From assembly GCA_012513225.1 (NCBI GenBank), contig JAAZCQ010000001.1, forward strand, positions 1-32,351: a stretch of 32,351 nt of DNA. The letters run 5' to 3'. The translations under genes were made by a program, and so were the position numbers. The notes below the pieces were generated by a model that worked only from the letters and a program-made list of their open reading frames with translations, was not told the origin of the DNA and did not search any database. Shown in pieces: positions 8,589 through 16,328 of this stretch (position 1 is the stretch's first letter; each line of letters starts with the position of its first letter). Source of the stretch: Erysipelotrichaceae bacterium (GTDB lineage: Bacteria; Bacillota_I; Bacilli_A; Erysipelotrichales; Erysipelotrichaceae).

Positions 8589-9416
8589 ATGAGTATAAAA
8601 GTTGGATATCAAGGTGCAAATGGAACCTTTAGTGAAATTGCGGTAAATAATTATTTTAAAGAAAAAGATTTTATAGGAATAAACTATACTAATTTTGTAA
8701 GTATAGTAAAAGATGTTCAAGATAAAGTAATTGATTACGCATTATTGCCTGTAGAAAATACTACAACAGGGATAATATCAAGAACTTATGATTTATTTAA
8801 AGATTATGATATTTTTGCTGTGGGTGAAATAAATGTACTTATTGAAGAAAATCTAATTGTTTTAAAAGATACTAAATTAGAAGATATTAAAGAAGTTTAT
8901 AGTCATCCAGAAGTAATTGGACAATGCTCTATATTTTTTAATGACAATTTGAATATTAGGCCAATTCCTTATCAAGATACCGCAAAAAGTGTTGAATATA
9001 TAAAATCTCAAAATAATAAATCAAAAGCGGCACTTGCAAGCAGTTTGGCTGCAAAATATTATGAATTAGATATTTTATTGAGAAATGTTCAAGATAATAA
9101 AAATAATGTTACAAGATTTCTGTGCGTAAGTAATAACAAAAATATTGATAAAGACGCTAATAAAATAAGTACTATGTTCATAATAAAACATGAAGCTGGA
9201 TCTTTATTTAGATTATTAGAAGTATTTGCAAAAGAAAATATAAATTTATTAAAACTTGAATCAAGACCTATACAAGGTAAGCATTTTGAATATTGCTTTT
9301 ATTTAGATTTTGATGGAAATATAAATGATAAAAATGTAAAAAAAGCTTTAGAAAAAGCAAAAAATCATAGTATTTACCAAAAAGTATTAGGATGTTATAA
9401 AAAGGCGATTATATGA
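8589..9416 (+). CDS. pheA: Prephenate dehydratase (monofunctional, with ACT domain)
   Basis: This 275-residue cytoplasmic enzyme converts prephenate to phenylpyruvate in phenylalanine synthesis. The catalytic PDT domain (about 1-185) begins with the typical GYQGANGTFSE and contains the NNVTRF segment with the catalytic Thr-Arg-Phe. The C-terminal ACT domain has the Phe-binding ESRP motif near residue 225, so feedback inhibition by Phe is expected. No chorismate mutase domain is fused to it. The start is ATG 8589 with AGGAG at 8577-8581; a GTG six bases earlier is too close to it. It lies 4.4 kb from the large aromatic operon and overlaps the next gene by 4 bases (ATGA). Confidence 0.93.
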   Translation: MSIKVGYQGANGTFSEIAVNNYFKEKDFIGINYTNFVSIVKDVQDKVIDYALLPVENTTTGIISRTYDLFKDYDIFAVGEINVLIEENLIVLKDTKLEDIKEVYSHPEVIGQCSIFFNDNLNIRPIPYQDTAKSVEYIKSQNNKSKAALASSLAAKYYELDILLRNVQDNKNNVTRFLCVSNNKNIDKDANKISTMFIIKHEAGSLFRLLEVFAKENINLLKLESRPIQGKHFEYCFYLDFDGNINDKNVKKALEKAKNHSIYQKVLGCYKKAII

Positions 9417-10020
9417 TAAAAAGAATTATATTATATCTTTTTGGTATAACGTTTATAATACTTGGTATATTTTTTACTACTAGTGTCAACTTAGGAATTG
9501 GGCCTATAAATACATTTCCCATTGTTTTAAGTACTATATTTAATATTAGTTTTGGTACAGCAGTAATCATAGTGTATTTATGCTTTATTTTTATTCAAAT
9601 TTTAATTTTAAAAAAAGTAAATATAAGAATAATTTTACAGTTACCATTTTCTATATTATTTGGGAAATTAGTAGATTTATGTTTTTATCTTATTCCTTTT
9701 GAAACTACAAGTTTATTTAGTAGAATAGTTTTTTTATTATAGGAACAATTATGTTAGGTGTAGGTGTTTATTTTTCAGTAAACATGCATTTGATTATGAA
9801 TCCACCAGATGGTGCTGTACATGAATTAAGCGCAGCTTTAAAAAAAGATTTTGGGAAAATGAAAATAATAGTAGATGTTGGGATGGTAATTTTATCTTCT
9901 ATAGTATCTTTACTATTTTTAAATAAAATAATTGGAATAGGTATAGGTACAGTAGTAATTTAATTAATGACTGGCCAAGTAGCAAGTATTACTGGGAAAA
10001 TATTCGATAAATATATATAA
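9413..10020 (+). pseudogene. Broken YczE/YitT-type membrane protein gene
   Basis: The first frame (9413-9742) encodes a membrane segment with the family-like motif NLGIGPINT, then stops. The frame recovers one base off from about 9735. Restoring one T in the T7 run at 9729-9735 would join the two parts smoothly (IVFFIIGTIMLGVGVYF). The second part then meets an in-frame TAA at 9961-9963, and the same frame continues (TGQVASITGKIFDKYI) to a stop at 10018-10020. Two lesions make it a likely pseudogene of an approximately 200-residue polytopic protein of the YczE/YyaS/YitT group. It is translationally coupled to pheA by an ATGA overlap. Confidence 0.75.
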
Positions 10021-10050
10021 ATTACGATTAATTAATGTTTTAATATTTTA

Positions 10051-10061
10051 TATAATATAAT
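10051..10061 (+). promoter_or_regulatory. Overlapping -10 boxes of the merR-type gene
   Basis: Two overlapping TATAAT hexamers (10051-10056 and 10056-10061) end 13 and 8 bases before the ATG. No ribosome site separates them from it, so the mRNA has almost no leader. The -35 region is weak. Confidence 0.5.
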
Positions 10062-10069
10062 ATTAGTAT

Positions 10070-10870
10070 ATGAAGTATTCAATTAAACAAATGGCTTTAT
10101 TATTGGGAACCACTACTTATAAATTAAGATATTATCAAAAACTAGGAATTATTAAACCTATAGTTGATGAAAATACTGGATATAGGTATTATTCTGTGCT
10201 TGATACTAGACGCTTTAATATGGCTTGTAATTATAGTAATTTGGGTTTTTCTTTACAAGAAACTTTAGATATTTTGTCTTCATTTGATTATGATTATATT
10301 AATAGTAATTTTACTAAAAAAACGGAAGAGATAAAAAAAGAGATAATATATAAAGAATTATGTTTATCATATATTGATGAAACAAAGCTTGAGCTTAAAT
10401 ATATGAGTGCAAATATAAATAAAGTAATAATTGTTCACCAAGAGGAGTATGCTAGATTAGAATTTTCTAAGGGTGAAATTATTAATTCAGATAAAAAAAT
10501 ATTGGAAAAAAGAGATGAATTGATGAAATATTCTCCATTAGTTAAGTGGGTTAGTAGAATATCTAAAGATTCTATAAACGATTTACAAGATATAGAATAT
10601 TTTTATGGTCTAAATATTAAAACAAAAGATGCAAAAGAATTAGGGATTGATATTGAGGGTTTCACAATAATTCCAGATGGAAAATATTTATATACCGTTT
10701 TTAAAAAGAATACAAGAGATGATTTTGATAAACAAACTCTTACTGTTATACAAGATTATTTAAAAGAGAATAATATTAATAATATTAATGATGCTTATAG
10801 TACATGTATTTTTTCCACAACAGAAAATGAAGATTATGTAAATTTTCATAATATTTTGTTAAAAATATAA
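10070..10870 (+). CDS. MerR-family transcription activator with GyrI-like effector domain
   Basis: The 266-residue regulator starts with a MerR winged helix-turn-helix (about 1-70: YSIKQMALLLGTTTYKLRYYQKLGIIKP, then TGYRYY), followed by a helical dimerisation linker (about 75-115) and a C-terminal domain (about 120-266) resembling GyrI/BmrR-type small-molecule binding domains. Such proteins untwist promoters with an over-long 19-bp spacer when an inducer binds. Exactly such a promoter lies 7 bp downstream of this gene, before the flavin reductase gene, so control of that gene is a strong inference. The inducer may be the reductase's substrate. It has a near-leaderless start. Confidence 0.85.
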   Translation: MKYSIKQMALLLGTTTYKLRYYQKLGIIKPIVDENTGYRYYSVLDTRRFNMACNYSNLGFSLQETLDILSSFDYDYINSNFTKKTEEIKKEIIYKELCLSYIDETKLELKYMSANINKVIIVHQEEYARLEFSKGEIINSDKKILEKRDELMKYSPLVKWVSRISKDSINDLQDIEYFYGLNIKTKDAKELGIDIEGFTIIPDGKYLYTVFKKNTRDDFDKQTLTVIQDYLKENNINNINDAYSTCIFSTTENEDYVNFHNILLKI

Positions 10871-10877
10871 CAAACTC

Positions 10878-10908
10878 TTGACATTAGAGCCACTCTAACT
10901 TTTATTAT
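10878..10908 (+). promoter_or_regulatory. MerR-type operator/promoter with 19-bp spacer
   Basis: TTGACA (10878-10883) and TATTAT (10903-10908) are 19 bp apart rather than 17. The spacer carries the perfect inverted repeat TTAGAG-CCA-CTCTAA (10884-10898). This is the hallmark of promoters activated by MerR-family proteins. It drives the flavin reductase gene at 10928 and follows a merR-type gene directly. Confidence 0.88.
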
Positions 10909-10927
10909 ATGGGTTGGAGGAGAAAGA

Positions 10928-12721
10928 ATGAGAATATTTAAAAAGTTTTTTGTAGTTCTATTAGTTGGATTACTTACAGTTTCATTAAGTGCATGTAATA
11001 GTTCTAATACAACTACTGATTCATCATCTATAAAAGATGGTACTTATACTGCTACAGTTGATGGACACAATGGAGAAGTTAGTGTTGAAGTTGTAGTAGC
11101 AGACCAAAAAATTGAGAAAGTTGAAGTTACTGAACATGGAGAAACACCTATAGTTAGTGATTTAGCTATAAGTGAAATACCAGCTAAGATTGTAGAAACT
11201 CAAAGCTTGGGAATTGATACAGTATCAGGAGCAACTGTAACAAGTAATGCTGTATTAGAAGCTGTTGCATTATGTTTAACTGAAGCAGGCTTTGATGTAG
11301 AAGCACTTAAAAATGCTAGTGCATCTAAAGATAAAGAAGACGATCTTGTATTAGACGTTGATGTTGTGGTAATAGGTGCAGGAGGAGCAGGATTTGCGGC
11401 AGCAGTTACTGCTAATCAAGAGGGAGCTTCTGTAATTATATTAGAAAAACAACCTAAAATAGGTGGAAACACTATTTTATCTGGAGGAGCAATGAATGCT
11501 GTTGATGAAGGAAGTGAAACAGCATTAAAAAATAAGGACTCAGTTGAATTACACTATACTCAAACATTTGAGGGAGGTAGTGAAAAAGGAAATCCTGAAC
11601 TTATTAGAACATTAGTAGAAAATGCATATTCTGGAGTAGAATGGATGCAATCTTTAGGGATGGAATTTGAAGAAGAAACATTTACAGTATTAGGTGGAAT
11701 GTGGCCTAGAGCACATAAACCCGTAGAACCAGTTGGAACAGGTTTCTTTATTGCATTTCAAAATTATTTAGATACACATGAAAATATTGATTTAATGCTT
11801 AATACTAAAGCAGAAGAATTAATTGTAGAAGACAATAAAGTAGTTGGAGTAATTGCAACTGGTGAAACTGGAAATAAAATTACAATTAATGCTGCAAATG
11901 GAGTAGTTATGGCAACAGGTGGCTTTAGTCAAAATATTGAAATGAGACAAGAATATAACACACTTTGGAAAGATTTAGGAGAAAATATAAAATCAACAAA
12001 TCATCCTGGAGCAACTGGTGATGGTATAAAAATGGGTCTTGCAGCAAATGCAGCACTTGTTGGTATGGAATATATTCAATTATTACCTATGGGAGATCCT
12101 GAAACAGGAAGCTTAAGTGGTAATATTGAACAAGGTGTTGAAAATAGAATATTTGTAAATAAAGAAGGAAATAGATTTGTTGATGAAGGTGAAAGAAGAG
12201 ATGTTATGACTGCAGCTCTTATTGAACAACCTGATTCAATTATGTGGACTATATTAGATAGCCATGATTATCCTACTGGAGAAGAAATTAATAATTTCAA
12301 TGAGAAAATTAGTGATTTGGTTAAAGAAGGAAGAGCATATAAAGCAGATACTTTAGAAGAACTTGCTAAGCTTATAGGAGTAGATTCAGATAATCTTGTT
12401 AATGCGGTAAGTGAATATAACAAATTTGTTGCAGGTGAAATCGAAGATGAATTTGGAAGAACTTTAAAACAAGATCCAATTGATCAAGGACCTTATTATG
12501 CAGCATTAAGAGTTCCTACAGTTCACCATACAATGGGTGGATTAATGATAGATACAGGAGCACATGTACTAGATACTGATGGAAATATAATCCCTGGATT
12601 ATATGCAGCAGGAGAAGTTACTGGTGGTATTCATGGAGCTAATCGTTTAGGTGGAAATGCTCTATCTGATATTATTGTATTTGGAAGAATAGCAGGACAA
12701 AACGTAGCATCAAAAAAATAG
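10928..12721 (+). CDS. Extracytosolic flavin-linked reductase lipoprotein (FMN-bind + fumarate reductase-like flavoprotein)
   Basis: The 597-residue lipoprotein has a signal peptide ending in the lipobox LSAC (Cys23). An FMN_bind domain (about 35-120) carries SGAT with Thr103 as the expected ApbE flavinylation site. The FAD-dependent reductase domain (about 140-597) has a GAGGAGFAAA dinucleotide motif. Compared with Shewanella Fcc3 fumarate reductase it keeps the catalytic Arg (ERRDVM), VHHTMGG (near 532) and HGANRLGG (Arg near 572). The QxHPT substrate histidine is QLLPM here (Leu386), so the acceptor may be fumarate or another unsaturated acid. There is no heme domain, so electrons should come through the covalent FMN from a membrane quinol or flavin donor. 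GGAGGAG is the ribosome site, and a MerR promoter controls it. Confidence 0.88.
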   Translation: MRIFKKFFVVLLVGLLTVSLSACNSSNTTTDSSSIKDGTYTATVDGHNGEVSVEVVVADQKIEKVEVTEHGETPIVSDLAISEIPAKIVETQSLGIDTVSGATVTSNAVLEAVALCLTEAGFDVEALKNASASKDKEDDLVLDVDVVVIGAGGAGFAAAVTANQEGASVIILEKQPKIGGNTILSGGAMNAVDEGSETALKNKDSVELHYTQTFEGGSEKGNPELIRTLVENAYSGVEWMQSLGMEFEEETFTVLGGMWPRAHKPVEPVGTGFFIAFQNYLDTHENIDLMLNTKAEELIVEDNKVVGVIATGETGNKITINAANGVVMATGGFSQNIEMRQEYNTLWKDLGENIKSTNHPGATGDGIKMGLAANAALVGMEYIQLLPMGDPETGSLSGNIEQGVENRIFVNKEGNRFVDEGERRDVMTAALIEQPDSIMWTILDSHDYPTGEEINNFNEKISDLVKEGRAYKADTLEELAKLIGVDSDNLVNAVSEYNKFVAGEIEDEFGRTLKQDPIDQGPYYAALRVPTVHHTMGGLMIDTGAHVLDTDGNIIPGLYAAGEVTGGIHGANRLGGNALSDIIVFGRIAGQNVASKK

Positions 12722-12744
12722 TGGATATTATTATCCACTATTTT
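12719..12744 (+). terminator. Terminator of the flavin reductase gene
   Basis: A 9-bp perfect stem (12719-12727 with 12732-12740) with a 4-base loop is followed by TTTT. It begins within the TAG stop codon. Confidence 0.88.
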
Positions 12745-12775
12745 CATTATTTTTACATTTTCTGAAAATATTTAC

Positions 12776-12807
12776 TTTACATTATTTTTTTTATAGGTTA
12801 ATATAAT
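12776..12807 (+). promoter_or_regulatory. Promoter of the aromatic operon leader
   Basis: A perfect TATAAT (12802-12807) lies 15 bp before the leader-peptide start. The nearest -35-like hexamer, TTTACA (12776-12781), is 20 bp away, so the -35 assignment is weak. Confidence 0.55.
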
Positions 12808-12822
12808 CATTAAGAGGTACGT

Positions 12823-12870
12823 ATGATTAAATTACTTCAAAATTCTTATTTTTATTTTTACTTTAGATAA
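12823..12870 (+). CDS. Phe/Tyr-rich leader peptide of the aromatic operon
   Basis: ATG at 12823, preceded by AGAGGT (12813-12818), encodes MIKLLQNSYFYFYFR and stops at TAA 12868-12870. Six of its last seven codons alternate Tyr and Phe, the end products of the downstream pathway. A 5-bp hairpin starts 2 bases after the stop, and an intrinsic terminator lies 80 bp further on, just before aroB. This is the arrangement of pheL/trpL-type leader peptides: scarcity of charged tRNA-Phe or tRNA-Tyr stalls the ribosome and favours read-through. Direct evidence is sequence only. Confidence 0.8.
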   Translation: MIKLLQNSYFYFYFR

Positions 12871-12872
12871 TA

Positions 12873-12979
12873 GGGCACTACTAGTAGATGGTTGCCCATT
12901 TTGAGTTGTTGGCATTGTCTATTAGTAAAAGTATAAATTGTTTACTTATACCATATGGATAATAGCCATATGGTTTTTT
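12873..12979 (+). promoter_or_regulatory. Transcription attenuator upstream of aroB
   Basis: The terminator hairpin is a perfect 9-bp stem (ACCATATGG 12950-12958, CCATATGGT 12966-12974) with a 7-base loop and six T, ending 9 bases before the aroB ribosome site AGGAGG. Upstream lie a hairpin after the leader stop (GGGCA 12873-12877 with TGCCC 12893-12897) and an alternative pairing for that strand (TGCC 12893-12896 with GGCA 12911-12914). Competing pairings include GTATAA/TTATAC (12931-12936 with 12946-12951) and CTATTA (12919-12924) with TAATAG (12960-12965). These can exclude each other. No T-box sequence is present. The exact antiterminator is inference. Confidence 0.75.
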
Positions 12980-12994
12980 ATTAGGAGGAAAAAT

Positions 12995-13993
12995 ATGCAA
13001 ATTAATGTAAATAGTAGTCAAGGAATATATCCGATTATATATAAAAGAGGAAGCCTACAAAATGTTGATAAATATGTAGATTTAAATAGAAAAGTAATGA
13101 TTATTACAGATGAAGGTGTTCCAAAACAATATATAGATATTCTAAAAACACAATGTAAGGCTCCTCATTTAATAGTTGTTAAACAAGGAGAGAGTTCAAA
13201 AAGTTTTGAAACATATAAACATTGCATAGAAATAATGCTAGAAGAATCGTTCTATAGAAGTGATTTAGTTATAGCATTAGGTGGAGGAGTAGTAGGAGAT
13301 TTAGCTGGATTTGTTGCTGCTTCATATATGAGAGGAGTAGATTTTGTAAATATTCCTACAACAACACTTGCTCAAATTGATAGTAGTATTGGAGGAAAAG
13401 TTGCAATAAATGTAAATGATTATAAAAATAGTGTTGGTGCTTTCTGGCAACCAAAAACTGTAATAATTGATTTGAATGTGTTAGATACGCTAAGTGAAAG
13501 ACATTATAACGAAGGATTAGCTGAAGCAATTAAACATGGACTAATAAAAGATAAAGAATTGTTTGAACTATTTGAAAAAGGCAATGTTAAGCAAAATATT
13601 GATGAAATCATATATAGATCATTACTAATTAAAAAATCAATAGTAGAAGAAGATGAAAAAGAAACAGGAATAAGAAAAATTTTAAATTTTGGACATACTA
13701 TAGGACATGCTTATGAAAGTTATTATGGATTAAAAGATTATTATCATGGAGAATGTGTTGGTATGGGAATGATTAAAATACTTGAGGATGAAAAAATAAG
13801 AGAAAGATTAAAGAAGATATTATTAAACTTGAATTTACCAATAGAAAATGATGCAGATCCAATTAAAGTATATGAATATGCTTTAAAAGATAAAAAAGCA
13901 AGTCAACATAGCATAACGGTAGTTCAAGTTAATACAATAGGAAATGCAATCTTAAAGGAAATATCATTAGAAGATTTGAAAGGACTTTGTTAA
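12995..13993 (+). CDS. aroB: 3-dehydroquinate synthase
   Basis: This 332-residue enzyme cyclises DAHP to 3-dehydroquinate, the second step of the shikimate pathway, using NAD and a divalent metal. It shows the family motifs ALGGGVVGDLAGF, IPTTTLAQIDSSIGGK, KHGLI, the metal-binding NFGHTIGHA and HGECVGMGM. The start is ATG 12995, with AGGAGG at 12983-12988; an in-frame TTG at 12938 lies inside the terminator hairpin region and is rejected. It is slightly shorter than the usual 350-360 residues. It is the first gene of a seven-gene aromatic operon and is controlled by the Phe/Tyr attenuator just upstream. Confidence 0.95.
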   Translation: MQINVNSSQGIYPIIYKRGSLQNVDKYVDLNRKVMIITDEGVPKQYIDILKTQCKAPHLIVVKQGESSKSFETYKHCIEIMLEESFYRSDLVIALGGGVVGDLAGFVAASYMRGVDFVNIPTTTLAQIDSSIGGKVAINVNDYKNSVGAFWQPKTVIIDLNVLDTLSERHYNEGLAEAIKHGLIKDKELFELFEKGNVKQNIDEIIYRSLLIKKSIVEEDEKETGIRKILNFGHTIGHAYESYYGLKDYYHGECVGMGMIKILEDEKIRERLKKILLNLNLPIENDADPIKVYEYALKDKKASQHSITVVQVNTIGNAILKEISLEDLKGLC

Positions 13994-13995
13994 AT

Positions 13996-15105
13996 ATGAG
14001 TAATACGATTGGGAATAATTTAACATTAACAATATTTGGAGAATCACATGGAAAAATGATAGGCGCTACTTTAGATGGATTACCTTCAGGTATTAAAATT
14101 GATGAAGATTTCATTGAATTACAAATGAGTAAAAGAAGGGCAAAAGGGAATATTTCTACACAAAGACATGAAGAAGATATTCCAAATATTATTAGTGGAG
14201 TATTTAACGGTTATACTACTGGAACACCCTTAACACTACTAATACAAAATAAAGATACCAGGTCTGTTGATTATGAAAAAACAAAAAACATTCCTAGACC
14301 AGGACATGCTGATTATACTGCTAAAATAAAGTATTATAATTTTCAAGATTATAGAGGTGGTGGACATTTTAGTGGAAGATTAACAGCCGCAATAGTTGCT
14401 GCTGGAGCGATATGTATGTTGGCATTAAGAGAAAAAAAGATATACATTTCTACTCATATTAAACAGTTATATAACTTATATGATGACGATTTCGACTTTG
14501 AAAATATATTAGATCAATTTGAAGAGTTAAATAATAAAGATTTCGCAGTTTTAAATAATAAAATATCTAAAAAAATGGTTGAAATAATTGATGATGCAAG
14601 GCTAGATTTAGATTCACTAGGAGGTGTATTAGAAACTGTTGTAATAAATCTTCCAAAGGGTCTTGGTGATCCATTATTTAACTCAGTTGAAGGAAACATT
14701 GCGAAAGCTTTATTTGGAATAGGAGCAATTAAAGGTGTTGAATTTGGACAAGGATTTAATTTTGCTAATATGAAAGGCTCAAATAGTAATGATCCTATAA
14801 GAGTAAAAGATAAAAAAGTCATAAGTACAACAAATAATAATGGAGGAATAAATGGAGGTATTACAAATGGAATGCCTCTAATAGTAAAAACTGTAGTTAA
14901 ACCTACTTCATCAATAGCTAGAAAACAAGAATCTATAGATATGGAAACTAATATGAACACAACATTAGAAATTACAGGAAGACACGATCCTGCAATAATT
15001 CATAGAGCTAGAGTTGTAGTAGATTGTATGATTAGTATTGTATTGCTAGATTTAATTGTAACTAGATATGGACAAGATTGGAGTAAAACTATATGCGAGG
15101 ATTAA
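13996..15105 (+). CDS. aroC: Chorismate synthase
   Basis: This 369-residue enzyme converts EPSP to chorismate with reduced FMN. Recognised motifs include the N-terminal GNNLTLTIFGESHGKMIG, the RPGHADYT segment, YRGGGHFSGRLTA and the C-terminal GRHDPAIIHRA. I chose ATG 13996, two bases after the aroB stop; AAAGGA at 13978-13983 is the likely ribosome site, though the spacing is long and a TTG at 13987 is an alternative. It lies second in the aro operon, and its last 13 bases overlap the start of the aroE-aroK gene. Confidence 0.95.
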   Translation: MSNTIGNNLTLTIFGESHGKMIGATLDGLPSGIKIDEDFIELQMSKRRAKGNISTQRHEEDIPNIISGVFNGYTTGTPLTLLIQNKDTRSVDYEKTKNIPRPGHADYTAKIKYYNFQDYRGGGHFSGRLTAAIVAAGAICMLALREKKIYISTHIKQLYNLYDDDFDFENILDQFEELNNKDFAVLNNKISKKMVEIIDDARLDLDSLGGVLETVVINLPKGLGDPLFNSVEGNIAKALFGIGAIKGVEFGQGFNFANMKGSNSNDPIRVKDKKVISTTNNNGGINGGITNGMPLIVKTVVKPTSSIARKQESIDMETNMNTTLEITGRHDPAIIHRARVVVDCMISIVLLDLIVTRYGQDWSKTICED

Positions 15106-16328
15106 TTGGACATCCTTTATCACATAGCTATTCACCTTTCATCCATAAGCAAATAATCTCAAAAAATTATGATTTATACGATATACAAGAAGATGAGCTT
15201 AAATTATTATTGACAGAAAAAAACTTTGAGTGTTTAAATGTAACAATTCCATATAAACAAAAAGTAATTCCTTATTTAAATGAATTAACTGATATTTCAA
15301 AAAGACTAGGTGCAATTAATTGTATTAAAAATGAAAATGGAAATCTTATAGGGCATAATACGGATTATGAAGGATTTCTTTGGTCCTTACATAATAATAA
15401 TGTAAACTTAGATAATGGAGTAATTGCAGTATTAGGATATGGAGGAGCTAGTAAAGCCATTATAGAAGCGGTGAAAACATTTAAGAATATAAAGCTATAT
15501 ATAGTAAGTTCAAGTAATAAAAAAAATAGTATTACTTATGAAGAGCTTTATAAAATATCAAGTGAAATTACCTGTATCATTAATACAACACCTGTAGGAA
15601 TGTTTCCAAATATGGATGATAGTGTAATAGATATAAATAAATTTAATAACGTAAATGTATTAATAGATATTGTATATAATCCATTTCGAACAAAATTAAT
15701 GATTGATTCAATTAATAAGGGAGTAAAGGTTGTAGGTGGAATAGACATGCTAGTAGCTCAAGCTATAAAAGCTGTAGAATTCTTTGAAGATATAAAAATA
15801 GAAGATTCTAAGATAAATGAAATAATAAAAAAAATAGTAAATAAAAAAAGAAATATAGTTTTAATAGGAATGCCTGGAGCGGGAAAAACAACAATCGCTA
15901 AAAGCTTATCAAAAATATATAATTTAGAATTAATAGAAATAGATTATTTGATAGAAAAAGATATAGAAATGAGTATTAAAGATTACTTTGTTCTTTATGG
16001 AGAAGGTAAGTTTAGAGAAAAAGAAAAAGAAATTATAAAATCACTACAAGATAAAACAAATTGTGTTATCTCATGTGGAGGTGGGGTAGTAAAAAATATT
16101 GAAAATATTAATAGCCTTAGAAAAAATGGTTTAATTATATTTCTTGATAGAGATATAGAAAAAATATCATTATCAAAAAATAGACCATTAACACAAAATA
16201 AAAATGATTTAATTAAATTATATGAAGAAAGAATGTCTTTATATAATAATTACAGTGATATTATTATTGATAATAATCAAACAACAAAAAAAGCTATAGA
16301 AAAAATAAAGAAGGAGATAGGATTATGA
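15093..16328 (+). CDS. Shikimate dehydrogenase-shikimate kinase fusion (AroE-AroK)
   Basis: One 411-residue chain carries two pathway enzymes. Residues 1 to about 245 are AroE: GHPLSHSYSP substrate motif, NVTIPYK with catalytic Lys, NTDYEGF with catalytic Asp, the NADP loop GYGGASKA, and GIDMLVAQA. After a short Lys-rich linker, residues about 253-411 are AroK: P-loop GMPGAGKT near 259-267, EIDYLIE (Glu in place of the first Asp of the usual DxD), GEGKFREKE, CGGGVV and the lid RPL. The fusion catalyses 3-dehydroshikimate to shikimate to shikimate-3-phosphate. No stop or frame break separates the two. The start at 15093 has GGAG at 15080-15083 inside aroC. It overlaps aroF by 4 bases. Confidence 0.93.
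   Translation: MRGLIGHPLSHSYSPFIHKQIISKNYDLYDIQEDELKLLLTEKNFECLNVTIPYKQKVIPYLNELTDISKRLGAINCIKNENGNLIGHNTDYEGFLWSLHNNNVNLDNGVIAVLGYGGASKAIIEAVKTFKNIKLYIVSSSNKKNSITYEELYKISSEITCIINTTPVGMFPNMDDSVIDINKFNNVNVLIDIVYNPFRTKLMIDSINKGVKVVGGIDMLVAQAIKAVEFFEDIKIEDSKINEIIKKIVNKKRNIVLIGMPGAGKTTIAKSLSKIYNLELIEIDYLIEKDIEMSIKDYFVLYGEGKFREKEKEIIKSLQDKTNCVISCGGGVVKNIENINSLRKNGLIIFLDRDIEKISLSKNRPLTQNKNDLIKLYEERMSLYNNYSDIIIDNNQTTKKAIEKIKKEIGL

Noticed and set aside
9720-9760. Programmed frameshift in the YczE-like gene
   Set aside because: A second in-frame TAA further on and the lack of a slippery site with a stimulatory hairpin favour simple decay.
12871-12994. T-box or TRAP control of the aro operon
   Set aside because: No GGGTGGNACCGCG-like T-box sequence and no series of spaced GAG/TAG triplets; the leader peptide explains the terminator better.
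12938-12994. Longer aroB start at TTG 12938
   Set aside because: It would translate through the terminator hairpin and lacks a ribosome site, while ATG 12995 has AGGAGG.
14514-14960. Minus-strand open frame opposite aroC
   Set aside because: It lies fully inside a clear aroC gene and shows no start signals.
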